Source of the DNA: Archegozetes longisetosus
Lineage: Eukaryota; Arthropoda; Arachnida; Sarcoptiformes; Trhypochthoniidae
Length of the DNA stretch: 64,000 nucleotides
Reading direction: 5' to 3'
Assembly (NCBI GenBank): GCA_018873245.2
Contig: JAEMBT020000008.1
Location: 930,001 to 994,000 of the forward strand
This document shows, piece after piece, positions 10,632 to 28,227 of this stretch. The translations under genes and the position numbers were made by a program. The notes below the pieces were generated by a model that saw only the letters and a list, made by a program, of their open reading frames with translations, searched no databases and was not told the origin of the DNA. Every line of letters starts with the position of its first letter. The stretch's first letter is position 1.

Positions 10632-11300
10632 ACTGTATTGAATAGATCTTCCATCGAAATAGTTTTCTCTAATAATTCCGCAACATGTTCCCTCATAAGC
10701 GTGTATTGCTTCAGCTGTTGATCCAGTTTGGAATCTATTATTCACAATAGAGTTTCGATCACTTCTATCAACATATCCTCTATAACTGCTTCTGTCGTCG
10801 TCTCCGATCGAAATTCCATATCCATTATCAATTGTTCGAAGTCCAGTACGAGTTATAAGACAATTTCTGATAGTATTATCGGTACTGTCTTGTCTGATCA
10901 TAATTCCTTCTTCTTCAGTATCTCTTACTGTCAATCTTTCGAGAAGATTATTCCTAGCGTTCTGTAGAATAATACCTTTTCTGGAATTTCTAACTGTGAA
11001 GCCTCTGAGCCACCAGTACTGACCAGTTAGATAAAGTGCAGGACCTCTATTGTTGGCAATAATAGCTCTTTGGGAACCAATCAGTCTAATCGGAGCGTTG
11101 GATCGACCGAATCTGTTGGCAATAAAGTTTCCAGTATAGTATCCATCGCGTAATTGTATTATATCGCCTGGATTAACAAGTCTTAAATAATCTCTTAATT
11201 GCCTCGATGTCGACACTAGAAATGTCCGGCAATTGACATAAGAAAAAGATATAACTAACAAATAGAATAAAACTCGTAAAAGCATTTCATCTGTAAGCAC
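9882..11300 (-). CDS. Secreted right-handed parallel beta-helix protein
   Basis: The start at 11300 gives a signal peptide (hydrophobic core LLRVLFYLLVISFSYV). Next comes a polysaccharide-lyase-like beginning (LVNPGDIIQLRDGYYTGNF) and repeated beta-helix rungs such as GFTVRNSRKGIILQNARNN and CLITRTG. Exon 1 covers 11300-10447 and exon 2 10373-9882, joined after FQ. After the rungs there is a long Asn run (AAT repeat, about 10602-10631). The frame then ends in TAA, but the family-typical continuation (RCWVVINGNRYRIERN, DGFQ) resumes in the next frame, so a one-base slip is present. Exon 2 holds a Gly/Asn repeat insert of about 45 residues and then CNHIFRGNRCELN and GYCIRVINPN. The family includes pectate and chondroitin lyases; the substrate here is unknown. 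Such genes in mites often come from microbes, which is inference here. Confidence 0.72.
10085..10225 (-). repeat. Degenerate GGTAAT-type tandem repeat in coding sequence
   Basis: Nine-base units coding for Gly-Asn-Xaa (Xaa is Asn, Ile, Val or Thr) repeat about a dozen times in exon 2 of the beta-helix gene. They produce a Gly/Asn-rich linker. Confidence 0.75.
10602..10631 (-). repeat. AAT trinucleotide microsatellite in coding sequence
   Basis: A run of AAT codons (ATT on the plus strand) encodes about ten Asn residues within the beta-helix gene. The reading frame changes just after it, consistent with slippage. Confidence 0.8.
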
Positions 11301-11915
11301 TCACATCTAATACATGGTAACTGTTTAAACGATTGCCTTTTTATAGGTTTTTATCCAAATCATATTTACTGAGCAATTATGTCGCTAAGTCTATCACAAA
11401 AGTATGTTATTGTAAAATTGATACAATAGTGGTGTCAATTTGAAAATGCAATAACAACTCGCAATTTACAAAAGCCTCAAAAGAATAGCCGATATCGTCA
11501 AAACTATTCATAATTATTATTTCTGGCACAAAAATTCATCTCATGGTCGCTCTAGATATTCATCAAACTTTCGAAGTAATTATTATATGAATGCATCTGC
11601 TCGTAAACAAACCAAGTTTTTATATTCTTCTGATTCTTTAGCTTAATAGAACCTGATATAAAAGTATTTTTGTCAATAACAATAATAATACAATAAGTTT
11701 TCATTGAATTTATTGGATGAATATACAAAATATAAAAATATAAATCAAATTATTTTATATCAAATATAACTCAAATATATCACTATAATCACGTGTAATC
11801 ATTCTATATAAATAATGATTTTTCAGCTTAAACTTTCCATTAAATCTAAGTGAAGCCAATAAAAATCATCAAAATAATTACAGTACGAAAACATATTAAT
11901 CTATCAAAATAATCA
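11301..11915. other. Intergenic, upstream of the beta-helix gene
   Basis: AT-rich sequence between two minus-strand genes. It should contain the promoter of the beta-helix gene and the 3' end of the kinase gene. No clear element was recognised. Confidence 0.35.
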
Positions 11916-12500
11916 TTATTTAGAAGATTCATGTATGAGTTCAATGATTGGTTGCAACTCAAGCATCAGATCTTGTTCTGGACCATCGTTTTGCAAAACA
12001 AAATCCCAGTCGTTATAAGAATCGAGTCCACATTCAGTGTCTTTGTCATCGATATCTTCGGTGAAAACCCATCCGCGCTTTATTCTGGTCTCATCCGAAG
12101 CACAAATTCTTATAGTAATCACTTTCGAAGACTTAAATAAATCACTCTTGAAGTAGAGAACATCACAAAGTCTTCGCGCGTCAGTTAGCATCCAAATAGG
12201 CTTAGTTTTAGCATTTGATTCTTCGATGGCTAGTCGAAGAAAAAAGTTGGGATCATTAGCTCTTATCTGTTCGCTCCATAAAACCATTTTCTGTCTATAA
12301 TTTTCCTTATACTGAGACGCATCTAAAAGTCTATCGAAGTCTAAATTATGGTCTTTAGCGAATTGTTTCTTGATGGGACCTGCTATGCGAAATGTCACTA
12401 TATCCGTTAAACTTTTCAATAGTAGTTCTGAGACGTAGTCTTTGCCACATTTTCTTTTACCACTTAATAAAATGACAACTTTTGGATTTTGACTTTCCAT
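11916..12500 (-). CDS. PMVK: Phosphomevalonate kinase
   Basis: Catalyses ATP-dependent phosphorylation of mevalonate-5-phosphate to the diphosphate in the isoprenoid (mevalonate) pathway, in cytosol or peroxisome. A single exon of 194 aa matches the roughly 192-aa animal enzyme along its length. The P-loop-like LLSGKRKCGKDYVSE is at residues 12-26. Then follow AGPIKKQFAKDHNLDFDRLL with TSxYKE-like ASQYKENYR, the substrate region WMLTDARRLCD, and RGWVFTEDIDD with ECGLD. The ATG at 12500 is the only start that keeps the P-loop N-terminal context. The gene lies head to head with NAMPT about 0.84 kb away, so the two may share a promoter region. No introns and no defects were seen. Confidence 0.95.
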   Translation of the reverse strand: MESQNPKVVILLSGKRKCGKDYVSELLLKSLTDIVTFRIAGPIKKQFAKDHNLDFDRLLDASQYKENYRQKMVLWSEQIRANDPNFFLRLAIEESNAKTKPIWMLTDARRLCDVLYFKSDLFKSSKVITIRICASDETRIKRGWVFTEDIDDKDTECGLDSYNDWDFVLQNDGPEQDLMLELQPIIELIHESSK

Positions 12501-13338
12501 TTATAAAACTTAAGTCTTACTATTTTCACTCTTTTAAGTAAAAAATTGAAATATTCTTTTCTTGTTGAAAATTGAATATAACTGTTGCATCGAGAGAGTG
12601 GTTAGATTTTGAAAAACGTATTTTATGCTTGTTTTCCTCAAAAAATATATAAAGCAAGTTTTTAATTTATTGATTTTTCGTTACGTAGATACTTATGAAA
12701 TATAGATACAATCAACTGTAAGTAATTATAAAATATAGATTGCAAATTAAAACAGATAGAACACAAACTACTATTTGGAACAAATTCAAATAACCTTTGG
12801 TTTTATTAGTTTCCACTAACTATCAAATGTATTTAAAATCCAGAACTTGACTGAGAAGTAAGTAGTTATCATTTTGTAAATCTACAATTAGTAGAATTAA
12901 AACTTTATGGCATTACTAAAACTTAAAACTAAGGTTAATTAGTGTGATGTTGTAACTCTAAAGGAAAATGTTTCTGTCAATAAAATAAATGATGTTTGGT
13001 TAGGCACTTACCAAAATATAGCTTAGGATCGCAATACTAGATTCTGCCATAGAAATACCGGTAATTATTGATCGCTCAACAACACGGGTATTGTGCTTAA
13101 CATTAGTTCTATTGAATAATTAGAATCTTAAAATTTTTTATTATAACTAAACTTATCAAACTATCGTAAGTAAATCATAAGCTGTTGATTTTCACAACTA
13201 CTGTTCAATTATTGCGTGATTTGTTGTTAACTTAAAAGTTAGCTGTGTTTCGAGTCGTTACCTATTGATAACACTATTCTTGATGACATGTGTCTTATGG
13301 GTTGGTTTTTAAAGGTTTTCAAAAGAATTTTTAAGTGA
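12501..13338. promoter_or_regulatory. Divergent intergenic region between PMVK and NAMPT
   Basis: It must contain both promoters or a shared one because the genes point away from each other. The sequence is AT-rich; I could not place a TATA box or initiator with confidence. Confidence 0.35.
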
Positions 13339-13362
13339 ATGGTAAAAAGTAGAAGAGGAAGC

Positions 13363-15151
<1,789 letters not shown>

Positions 15152-15361
15152 GTACTTTTTTATACCATCAGTATTAGGAATGTATTGAATCTTCACATCC
15201 TTATCTTTAAAATGTTACAATCTCAAAGTAAAACACAGTATTTAGTAGTTTTAACGAACAAATCATTTAATAAAATAAAGAGATTTTATCAAATAGTGTT
15301 TGAAAAATTATTTTTAATTAGTCTGAAATTAGTTGATCAATAATTAAAAAATCAAAGATTA

Positions 15362-20212
<4,851 letters not shown>

Positions 20213-21402
20213 ATGGATGCTTCGCAATATAATACGAGAGTTATTAAAGAGCCGCGAGGAATGATAAGAATCATTCAACTGGTAAACAATTACTTGTCTT
20301 ATTTGTCTATCCACTTGAAAATGAAATTGAAATCAAAAACTTTTACATTTAATAACAGGTATTCGCAATATTAGCATTTGCCACAACTTCAGGCTTCGAC
20401 ACAACCACTTCATTCACAACCAGTTGCAGGCCTCAAGAGGGATCTGGTAAAGCCCTTAATGTCTCAAAAATAGTTTATGCGGTGGACTACCCGTTCAAAT
20501 TCGAAGAACAAAGAATTACAGTTTCAAAGAGTTGCGAAGGTGGATCTAGTAAAGAAATAAAAAAGTTTCCGATGGATTTTTCGAGTAGCGCTCAATTTTA
20601 TGTGGCGACTGGTGTCTTAAGTTTTCTCTACACAATTGCATGTTTAGTACTTTATATATTCGGAACTCGTCATTACGAAACCAATCCATTGATTCCACTC
20701 ATTGACTTGGGGGCAACTGGTATTCTGACCATCTTCTGGTTGTCAGGAGCGTGTGCGTGGGCGGCAGGTGTTAGTGATGTCAAGTATTACACCAAACCCG
20801 ATTATATATGGAGTCATTTGGATTTTTGTGACAAGAAAAAGAATGAACTTGGAGATTGTACTGAAGAAAGTCCTGGAAAATGGGCATCACTTAACATCTC
20901 ACTCGTTAGTATACAATCTTTTTATTTAGATTTAACTATTTTTCATCTTTAACTTGACTTTTACTAAAATATCGTTTAATTGACAGTAAAAATTGTTTAC
21001 AAAAACTTATGTTTCTAAGGTTTTATTAACTTAAGTCGAATTGAATATTTAGAAAAAGCTTCAACATTTAGAATAAGTGAACAAACTTTAATTAACAAAC
21101 TAAGCTTTCCTTTCACTATTGAGATATTACCTGTAACATTGGACTATAAAAAGAAATGTGTTTAATGTTCAAACCTGTTTACTTAGATTTTTGGTTTCGC
21201 AAATGTATTCCTCTGGGGAGCCAGCATGTGGTTCGTATTCAAAGAGACTACATTCCATCGTAAGCCGACTCCTGACCAATTTGGAACTCCTGGCCAACAA
21301 ACTGCTAGTTTTGGTGCGTATGGAGATCAAAGTGGGGCTCAGCAGCAAATGCCGTCACAGACCAATTTCCCACAGCAGAAACAGTTTGCCGACGGTTATT
21401 AA
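20213..21402 (+). CDS. SYP: Synaptophysin
   Basis: Tetraspan MARVEL-domain protein of synaptic vesicles that binds synaptobrevin and cholesterol. Exons 20213-20281, 20359-20904 and 21187-21402 give 276 aa. The start carries the synaptophysin hallmark KEPRGMIRIIQ before the first membrane segment VFAILAFAT. The first lumenal loop has Cys residues and DYPFKFEEQRI. Segment 2 is FYVATGVLSFLYTIACLVLYIF, segment 3 GATGILTIFWLSGACAWAAG followed by the diagnostic SDVKYYT, and segment 4 IFGFANVFLWGASMWFVFKET. The cytosolic tail is short and rich in Gln and Gly instead of the YGQ repeats of vertebrates. A splice acceptor ending at 20178 suggests a non-coding first exon. Synaptogyrin was considered, but KEP and SDVK favour synaptophysin. 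Confidence 0.93.
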
Positions 21403-22625
21403 AGCGTGGTCAAGTCTTAGTCTGATTAAAGTCATAATAAGGTTTTCTTGTGATCAGTCATAATAACGATTAATTAACATTTGATTTTTTAGCCAAGTTA
21501 TCACTTTATTTAATTGATAAGATTTCAGTACTTATTGTTTAGAATATACATCACTCTATCTCTTATTAAAAAATATTCCTCTATTCAAAACTTTGTCCCT
21601 CTTCTCCCTCGTGTTATCTCATATATTATGATAAAAGCTTCGATACTCTTAAGGATATGCTTAATTGAAAATCACTGCCGTTTGACTTTCAACCATAAAT
21701 ATACTATACATATACAATACCTCTAATACAATGTAAAATCTCATACGAGTCTCAAGATGTCACAAATTCGCTTATCGGTTATGTACTATTATTTTCTCTG
21801 TTGGTTTATTTAACTAATACTACGATTATTATGATAACTAATAATTCTATTGCAGTTGTTGTTGAGGCCAAATGAGTAGTTTGAATATAATTATTTAAGA
21901 AATATAGCAATAACTAATCGAATGAATTAATATAATTTGATGCTTTCAATTGAATTATAAATGTAAACTATTTTATAAATTAACTGTTAGATTACATTAT
22001 TCAGTCAATATGACCGTACAAATAGCTTAAGTTGTCCTTAATTTTTATATTTTTTATTAAAATTCTTGTATTATCCTTACTATTTTGCAAACGATTAATT
22101 GGTTTCTTCAGTTTTATTCAAGAACCTTATTTATCAAAAGGGATTAAATAGAAAAGTACTGAAATGTCTCTATAATCATTTTTTGTCATTCCCAAGTAAT
22201 CTCGTTTTCTAAATTTCTTTTTTCCAGCTATGAGTTTAATTAATATTGTTTTTTACATAGAGTGCAAAAAAATTATCAGAAGATAAAATTCAATTTGATG
22301 CTATTATATGAAAAGTTCAGCAAATTTCTGAATTAATATAAAACTTAATCAATAATTTTAGTTTAACTTGAATGTCATATCACACATCTCTTATCACATA
22401 AGAAATTGTAAATATGATAAGTTAATTGTTATTGATATATTGGAGGAGTTGCGTTACGAACACAAGTAATAATTTCAATGTTGTGTATGTCAAGGCTTGT
22501 CAATAAGTTTGGATCTGTTTGACGAAAATAGTAGATCACTATTGCCATAATATTAAACTATTAACTTAAAGAGCAGGTGTTATTCAATCTAAAAGTAATA
22601 GTTTTATTGTACAAACGTGTAAATT
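21403..22625. other. Intergenic, synaptophysin 3' side
   Basis: AT-rich sequence of about 1.2 kb holding the likely 3' UTR of synaptophysin and the promoter of the EF-hand gene. No other feature was recognised. Confidence 0.35.
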
Positions 22626-22649
22626 ATGTTAATTTTTGTTAAAATAAAA

Positions 22650-23482
22650 ATGAACACTTTTTTTCAAGTCTCACTATTCTTCATTTTATTCCAATTTTTG
22701 TTCAATAATTTTGTTAATTGTTCTGAAGAGGAAACTTTTGATAAGTTTACTTCTGAAGACTTTTGGGACTGGATGTTTGGTGAAAGTTCTGAAGACAGGT
22801 ACTGCAAGTTAATGTTTTACCATAATTAAGATAAGATTACTTCAAGTTAAGTGAGCGTCAGTAGATTCTAAATTTTAAGTATAAAATCTAGCCAAAACAA
22901 GCCTTTAGATCGCGTCAAAGAAGAGATGGGACATCATTATGGCATTCATTTGACTCCTGATGAAAATTCAATAACTAAGCAAGAAATTGATTTCTATGTT
23001 TTCAAGTAAAACAAATTCCAATTTCATTACTTATTTACGACAAGTTTCACACTAAGAATTTGATTCATTACTCCGAAATTTTTCAGTTTTCACGACTTCG
23101 ATAAAAACAAATTGCTGGATGGATTAGAAATGTTGGCAATGATGCACCACAGTGATGATGATCATAAAAAGCAAAGTGAAGACAAACTTAGAAACTTACT
23201 TCAATCAAAGCATAACTCGTATCTCTACAACGCAGGTATGAGTTGTTTGTGTTGAGATGATCACACTTAAACTAATAAAACAAAAGTAGCTCTCTATACT
23301 TTAAACTTACTGAAAGCTAAGTGAACTTTAGCTAAAGATTTATTGAACCAAACGTTTCCAAACTAGCGCTCGTCGATACGATTCTGCGTAACGAAGACCT
23401 AAATAATGATGGATTTCTTGACTACACAGAGTTTTCAAGTGCCAGAAGTAAACATCATAACTTGAAAGTCAACCATAACTAA
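22650..23482 (+). CDS. MCFD2-like secretory-pathway EF-hand protein
   Basis: MCFD2 works with the lectin ERGIC-53 as a cargo receptor from ER to Golgi. Exons 22650-22798, 22892-23005, 23087-23235 and 23367-23482 join in phase to 175 aa. A signal peptide (MNTFFQVSLFFILFQFLFNN) is followed by an acidic stretch, the family motif EEMGHHYGIHL, then EF-hand 1 (HDFDKNKLLDGLEML, calcium loop D-D-N-L-D-E pattern) and EF-hand 2 (NEDLNNDGFLDYTEF). An in-frame ATG at 22626 would add eight residues before the signal peptide; the later start gives a cleaner leader. CGREF1 is the closest alternative family. The His/Lys-rich tail beyond EF-hand 2 is longer than in human MCFD2. Confidence 0.85.
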
Positions 23483-24808
23483 TGTTAAGTTTTAATGTGT
23501 TTACTATAAACTTATCGATTTATTGCAATTGCACTTATTGTCAAACATATTGAGTTTAAGTGAGTTTTTATTAATATCTTCATCTTTATAATTATCAATA
23601 AAGTTATGAATTATTTTATGCAAAATTTTTGTTATTGATGTCAAATTTTTTTAATTGTTTTATATTATTGTCGAGTGAATCAAATATTGAAGTCATTCAA
23701 ATGCATTTATGTTTAAATGATGCCCAACAAACCCTTTTAAGCAGTTTTTCTCTGCGATTGATAGCAATTCTATAATAAGCAAAAATAAAATCGTTTTAGT
23801 ATTAATAAAGTTATTAAGAGCTATGATTGTTATAAGTGCTGACAAATCAGTCAAAAGTCCATCAAATCGTAATTGAAGAGTATCAGCAGTTCTGAGAGGT
23901 GACAACATTTTGGCAAATATTAGCTAACATTTAACGTGAACGTCGAGTAAATATCTTATAAAGAGTTAATCAAAAGATAGCTTTTACTAAAAGAAATCAG
24001 TTAATGAGTGTCTTAAACTAATTCTAAATTTTATAATCATCTATGACCACACGTACGTTGTTTAGTGCGTATTCATGAATACATAACTTAACGCAATTTT
24101 AAACTAAACTAAAATCAACTTGAATATGATCTTCAACAGTCGCATCGGACTTTCATTACCGAAATGAAAAATTTCAATTAAGATGATGTTGATTTTTGAC
24201 TTACTTGTCTTAAGCACTAAATTGAATGTTATGCGAGTGATAAAAACCTTAATTATCTGAAAATTATTAGTCAATTGTCTGACTCTTGTTCTGTACCACA
24301 TCTGCATTTCCTATTATTGAAAATAAATTGATTATTAACTCTCTTTTTAATAAACATGATAAGAAACTGTCTTTGAAGCAATCAAGTCTATTTATGAAGG
24401 AGACAAAATTTTGATAAGCTACTAGGAACAAGACAAAGTTGCTTTTTGTATTAGGTCCATATGTTAGTAATTGATTTAAAACCAGAAAATAAGAAGATTA
24501 AAAGCGAGACTCACTTAACAGTAATGGTTATTTGCTTATTCTGGTGTTGGTGGTCATTGATTATCGCTGGTGCTTCACTAATATTTAGGCGCAACACAAA
24601 AGGCAACCTTGTATACTTTCCACTAATTATTGATCAAATTGGTCGTGTCTAAAAGTTGTAATCGTAAATTTGTTGCACTTCGATAAGTGTAATCAATACG
24701 AATTAATTGTCATAATTATATGACTTTTATATGACTTGGCAAAGTTCGCAATTTCTAGTTTGCTTAATTAAACTTTGATTTCTGTGCTAAAATCAGTTGA
24801 AATGTTGC
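23483..24808. other. Intergenic region with no assigned gene
   Basis: About 1.3 kb of AT-rich sequence. It contains two short open frames with hydrophobic segments (23693-23908 minus, 24461-24652 plus) that I cannot link to a family. Confidence 0.35.
24461..24652 (+). CDS. Possible small membrane protein, unassigned
   Basis: A 63-codon frame has a charged N terminus, one hydrophobic segment rich in Trp and Cys (VMVICLFWCWWSLIIAGASL) followed by FRRNTK, and a second short hydrophobic end. The segment loosely recalls CD225/dispanin membrane segments, but the match is too short to claim. No splice context supports it. It may be chance. Confidence 0.15.
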   Translation: MLVIDLKPENKKIKSETHLTVMVICLFWCWWSLIIAGASLIFRRNTKGNLVYFPLIIDQIGRV

Positions 24809-25289
24809 TTAACTAATGTGACTAGTTGCAAAAATAATTACCCCAACATTTTCGTCTTTGAGCACCTCTTTAGCGCAAGTCTTTCCTTCTGTCCATTGTT
24901 GGTCATCACATAAATCGACCACTTTTTCATTGCATTGTTGCCACGCATTGATCGCATTTTCCTAATTAACAATAAATTTGAAACTTAACTATAGAAACAC
25001 ATAAATAGAGATATGTTCTCACAGGCATTATTTCGCTAATTCTTGGATTTATACATTTATCCTTAATATTATTCCATTCTTCTGCTGATATCCCATTTCC
25101 TCTGCAGAAGAATTGCCTGATATTGTGTGAATGCATTTCAACCACTTTAGTCACCCTCGAATTAGTGACTGTATCCATCGATTCACCACTTTTTTGACAG
25201 TCCACTAAAATACACATCACACAAAAAATCAGAAGCAATTGTAATTTGAGAATTAGTGTCATTTTTGAATGCGTTAAACTTGTGATCAA
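24809..25289 (-). CDS. Small secreted cysteine-containing protein, unknown
   Basis: I do not recognise the family. Exon 1 (25289-25023) and exon 2 (24961-24809) join in phase after ISEIMP to give 139 aa. In-frame ATGs occur at 25289 and 25262. The second starts MTLILKLQLLLIFCVMCI, a typical signal peptide with likely cleavage after VDC or VDCQ. The mature part has Cys in FFCRGNG, DKCINP, QQCNEK, DLCDD and KTCAKE, so disulfide bonding is likely, plus a helix-rich pattern. A GT within the last codons (after ENVG) could be a donor for a further exon, so the C terminus is uncertain. It lies between the MCFD2-like and ABHD14-like genes. A lineage-specific secreted protein is plausible. Confidence 0.6.
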
Positions 25290-25726
25290 CTTTCAGAAGC
25301 ATAGTGACAAAATTATCTTTTGATATTGACTTTTATATGGGACAAATAGTGTTTCCACGAAGAGCTGAAAACTAAATTTTACAATAGATTAACTTTGAAA
25401 ACTATCCGTTTCACAGAAAACTTTTCAAACAAAAATCTCATACAATTCAATCTTTTCTCTTTGTTCTATTATCTTTGAATTGAATTTTTCAAATACAAAA
25501 ATTGTCAAAACAAAAGGTTTGGAAGCTTTTTGAATAAATGTTTGTTCGAACCAACTTTGAAATCAAGGAATAATAGATGATTCAGTTTTTTTATAGAACA
25601 TTCTTTTCAAATAAAATAACTGAATAAAGCGTTTTTAATCCACAAATTTCAAAACCATTCATTGAAGTTATTGACAAATCTATAATTTTGTTTTGTATTT
25701 TTCAGCTCAAAACTACCTTCATTTTG

Positions 25727-26870
25727 ATGACTTCAATATCACAGTCTGTCAATCGAAAGATCTTCATATTCGTGTTATTATGTCTGCTTTTACTGATAAC
25801 TGTCGCATTTTTGTTTTATTTCGGTCTTCCAGAACTAAATCATTTAAAACGAATAATTGTTACAGATCTGCAAAACTCTTATTTGAGAGCCCGACATAAC
25901 ATAAGCACTGAAATACATTCATATAAGATGCAATCGTCTGAGTTTTGGAAAAATGTTGACTTAAAAAAAGATGAAATTCCTTTAAGCAAAATAGAACTTT
26001 CAGCTGAAATACAGATCTCTTCCAAAAAAATATCAGTTCAGGTAAAGTAAGGCACGTTCAATATTGAGTCTAAAGTTTTAAAACTATCTTTAATCTATGT
26101 TAAACAAAAGGATAGCGAAATATTTTACCTAGAAGCGAATCCTCAAAACGCTAACAAACAAATAAGCGTATTATTACTTCATGGCATGGCATTCTCTTCA
26201 AAGACATGGTATGAATTGGGGACCATTCGTATTTTAGCAGCTCTTGATTATCGAACAGTAGCCATAGATTTGCCTGGATTTGGGCAAAGTTCTAGAGGCT
26301 TGGAAACTTCAGAAGGCTCTAAATTTCTAAGGACTTTAATTGAAAAACTCGACTTAAAAAAGCCTGTGATAATCAGTCCGAGCTATAGTGGATTCTTTGC
26401 TCTTCCATATTTACTGGAATACTGGAACGAAATGGCAGGTTACGTACCCGTTTCACCAGTTGGCGAATTTGTTGCACCTAACCATCAATGCTTGAGTAGC
26501 AGTAATGTTGATAACATCAAAAGCAGTTTAGCTCACATACCGGAAAAATTGAAGGGTTATCTCAAAGAGCCTTATCCCAACTTGGATTGTCTTAAAGTCG
26601 GTTCGATCAATTTTAACCTCGAACTCAGTTTAATTATTGGTCTTTTAATTCATTATTTAGACACCAACAATGATTGTCTACGGGGAAAATGATAAAAATG
26701 TGATGGGACTCAGAAATAGCGCTCTTCTCGGTCTAATGCCATTCAGTCAGATAGCAGTCATACCGAATGGCCCGCATCCCGCGTATCTAGGCGATAAAGA
26801 CTTGTGGCACAAATTGTTATTCAATTTTCTCAGACTAATTTCTGAGAGAGAAAGTGAAAAAGTTGAATAA
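25727..26870 (+). CDS. ABHD14-like alpha/beta hydrolase with N-terminal membrane anchor
   Basis: Serine-hydrolase-fold protein related to ABHD14A/B; ABHD14B has been described as a lysine deacetylase. Exons 25727-26041, 26111-26596 and 26661-26870 join in phase to 336 aa. A single membrane segment near the N terminus (IFVLLCLLLLITVAFLFYF) makes it resemble ABHD14A. The core begins LLLHGMAFSSKTW and AIDLPGFGQSS. The nucleophile Ser is in IISPSYSGF, the acid Asp in IVYGENDKN and the His in NGPHPAYLG, so the triad looks intact. A splice acceptor ending at 25705, just before the start, implies a non-coding 5' exon. A linker of roughly 70 residues between anchor and core has no recognisable domain. 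The substrate is unknown. Confidence 0.88.
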
Positions 26871-28227
26871 ATTTTGAAACATTAAATAAACTTGTATAAT
26901 GGCAAAACTATATAACCGAGAACTATATAATATTACTTCTACAATGTCTTCTTTTTAATCATAGAGATCATCATTTTATAATAAGATTAATTTGTACTTT
27001 AATGTTTTTAATCATATTGAAGGCTCATCACAAGGCTGTGAGCATTTTATATTTTCGTTATTATCCCAATATTTGATACAAAAAATGATTGTTTTAAACT
27101 TGAATCAAAACTAGTTTGATCAATAGTATTAGACCTAGTTTTGACTGATAGGCACTGCTTTACTTATGCATAACTGTGAACTAGCTGTAATTTGAAATTT
27201 ATTTTAGATTATTTAATAAAAGACAGAAAGTATGTTAGATTCGCTTCTATTTTAATGACAGCTTTCAAAATGGGTAAAAATGTTGAGAATGACAGCAATG
27301 AGCGTGTATTAATGCAGCTTTTATAGTGTTACCACTTTTTTACTAGGATCATATGAACACTAAAATGTGTCTTTACGTGTTTCAAACGTTTCAGAATTGC
27401 TTTAATCGAAAATTCAAACCAAAAGCTTCACTACAATAATAACTATGCACAATACCAAACACTTTAGGACAGCGTTGTTCAATTATATTTTCAATAGTGT
27501 AACCGTAACATTAGTTGAAGAATAAAAGTTTAATCAAAAGGTATCTAATTTAGTTTACATGAATGAGTATCGTGCAAAAGTGACAGTCAAATAACACGAA
27601 TTGTTTTTATGTCATACCAATAACTATAATTTTATAATATCAGTGATAGGATAGGCAATGTATGTCTAAGAATTTTAAGAGTAGAGTTCTTTTATAATAA
27701 AAGAGTGTACGCTCTATAAAAAGGCTGACATTAAAAATAATTCAATAAAACTTTTAATCATTTGCATCAATTTTGTGGTGAGTCCTTAGTTTTATTGAAT
27801 TCAAATGTGATTTCCTTATATAAATTGAAATATGCTTAAAAACTCATTAATATGACTGACAATCCATACGATTTATGTTAAATTATCATAGAATAGACAT
27901 AAGTAAATATACAATCAACTCAAAAATAGTAAAATAATTAATACGACCAATTTGTTTAATTAGATAAAATTGTGGACAGATAAATCATTTTTTTGAAAAC
28001 TTTCAAAATATTTTTAGCAGTTGCAAAAATGAAAATCTTAAAATCTAAATGCCAGCTCACACAAATGAAAGCAGGCAACACTATTGCAGAGCTTAATGTA
28101 AGCAAATATTTTGTGCCTTTCAATAGCATTACATTAAGGTTTAGTTAATAAACATTAAAAGTGTTGTTGTTTGAACATATTTTGGTTCATTTGAAAGATT
28201 AGTATTAGATGTAAAGCAATTCAAATA
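26871..28227. other. Intergenic, no gene seen
   Basis: About 1.36 kb of AT-rich sequence. AATAAA at 26884 can serve as poly(A) signal for the hydrolase gene. No other supported feature. Confidence 0.35.

Noticed and set aside
23693..23908. 71-codon minus-strand frame with hydrophobic stretches
   Set aside because: AT-rich sequence readily gives such frames; no family, no signal peptide with mature part, no splice context.
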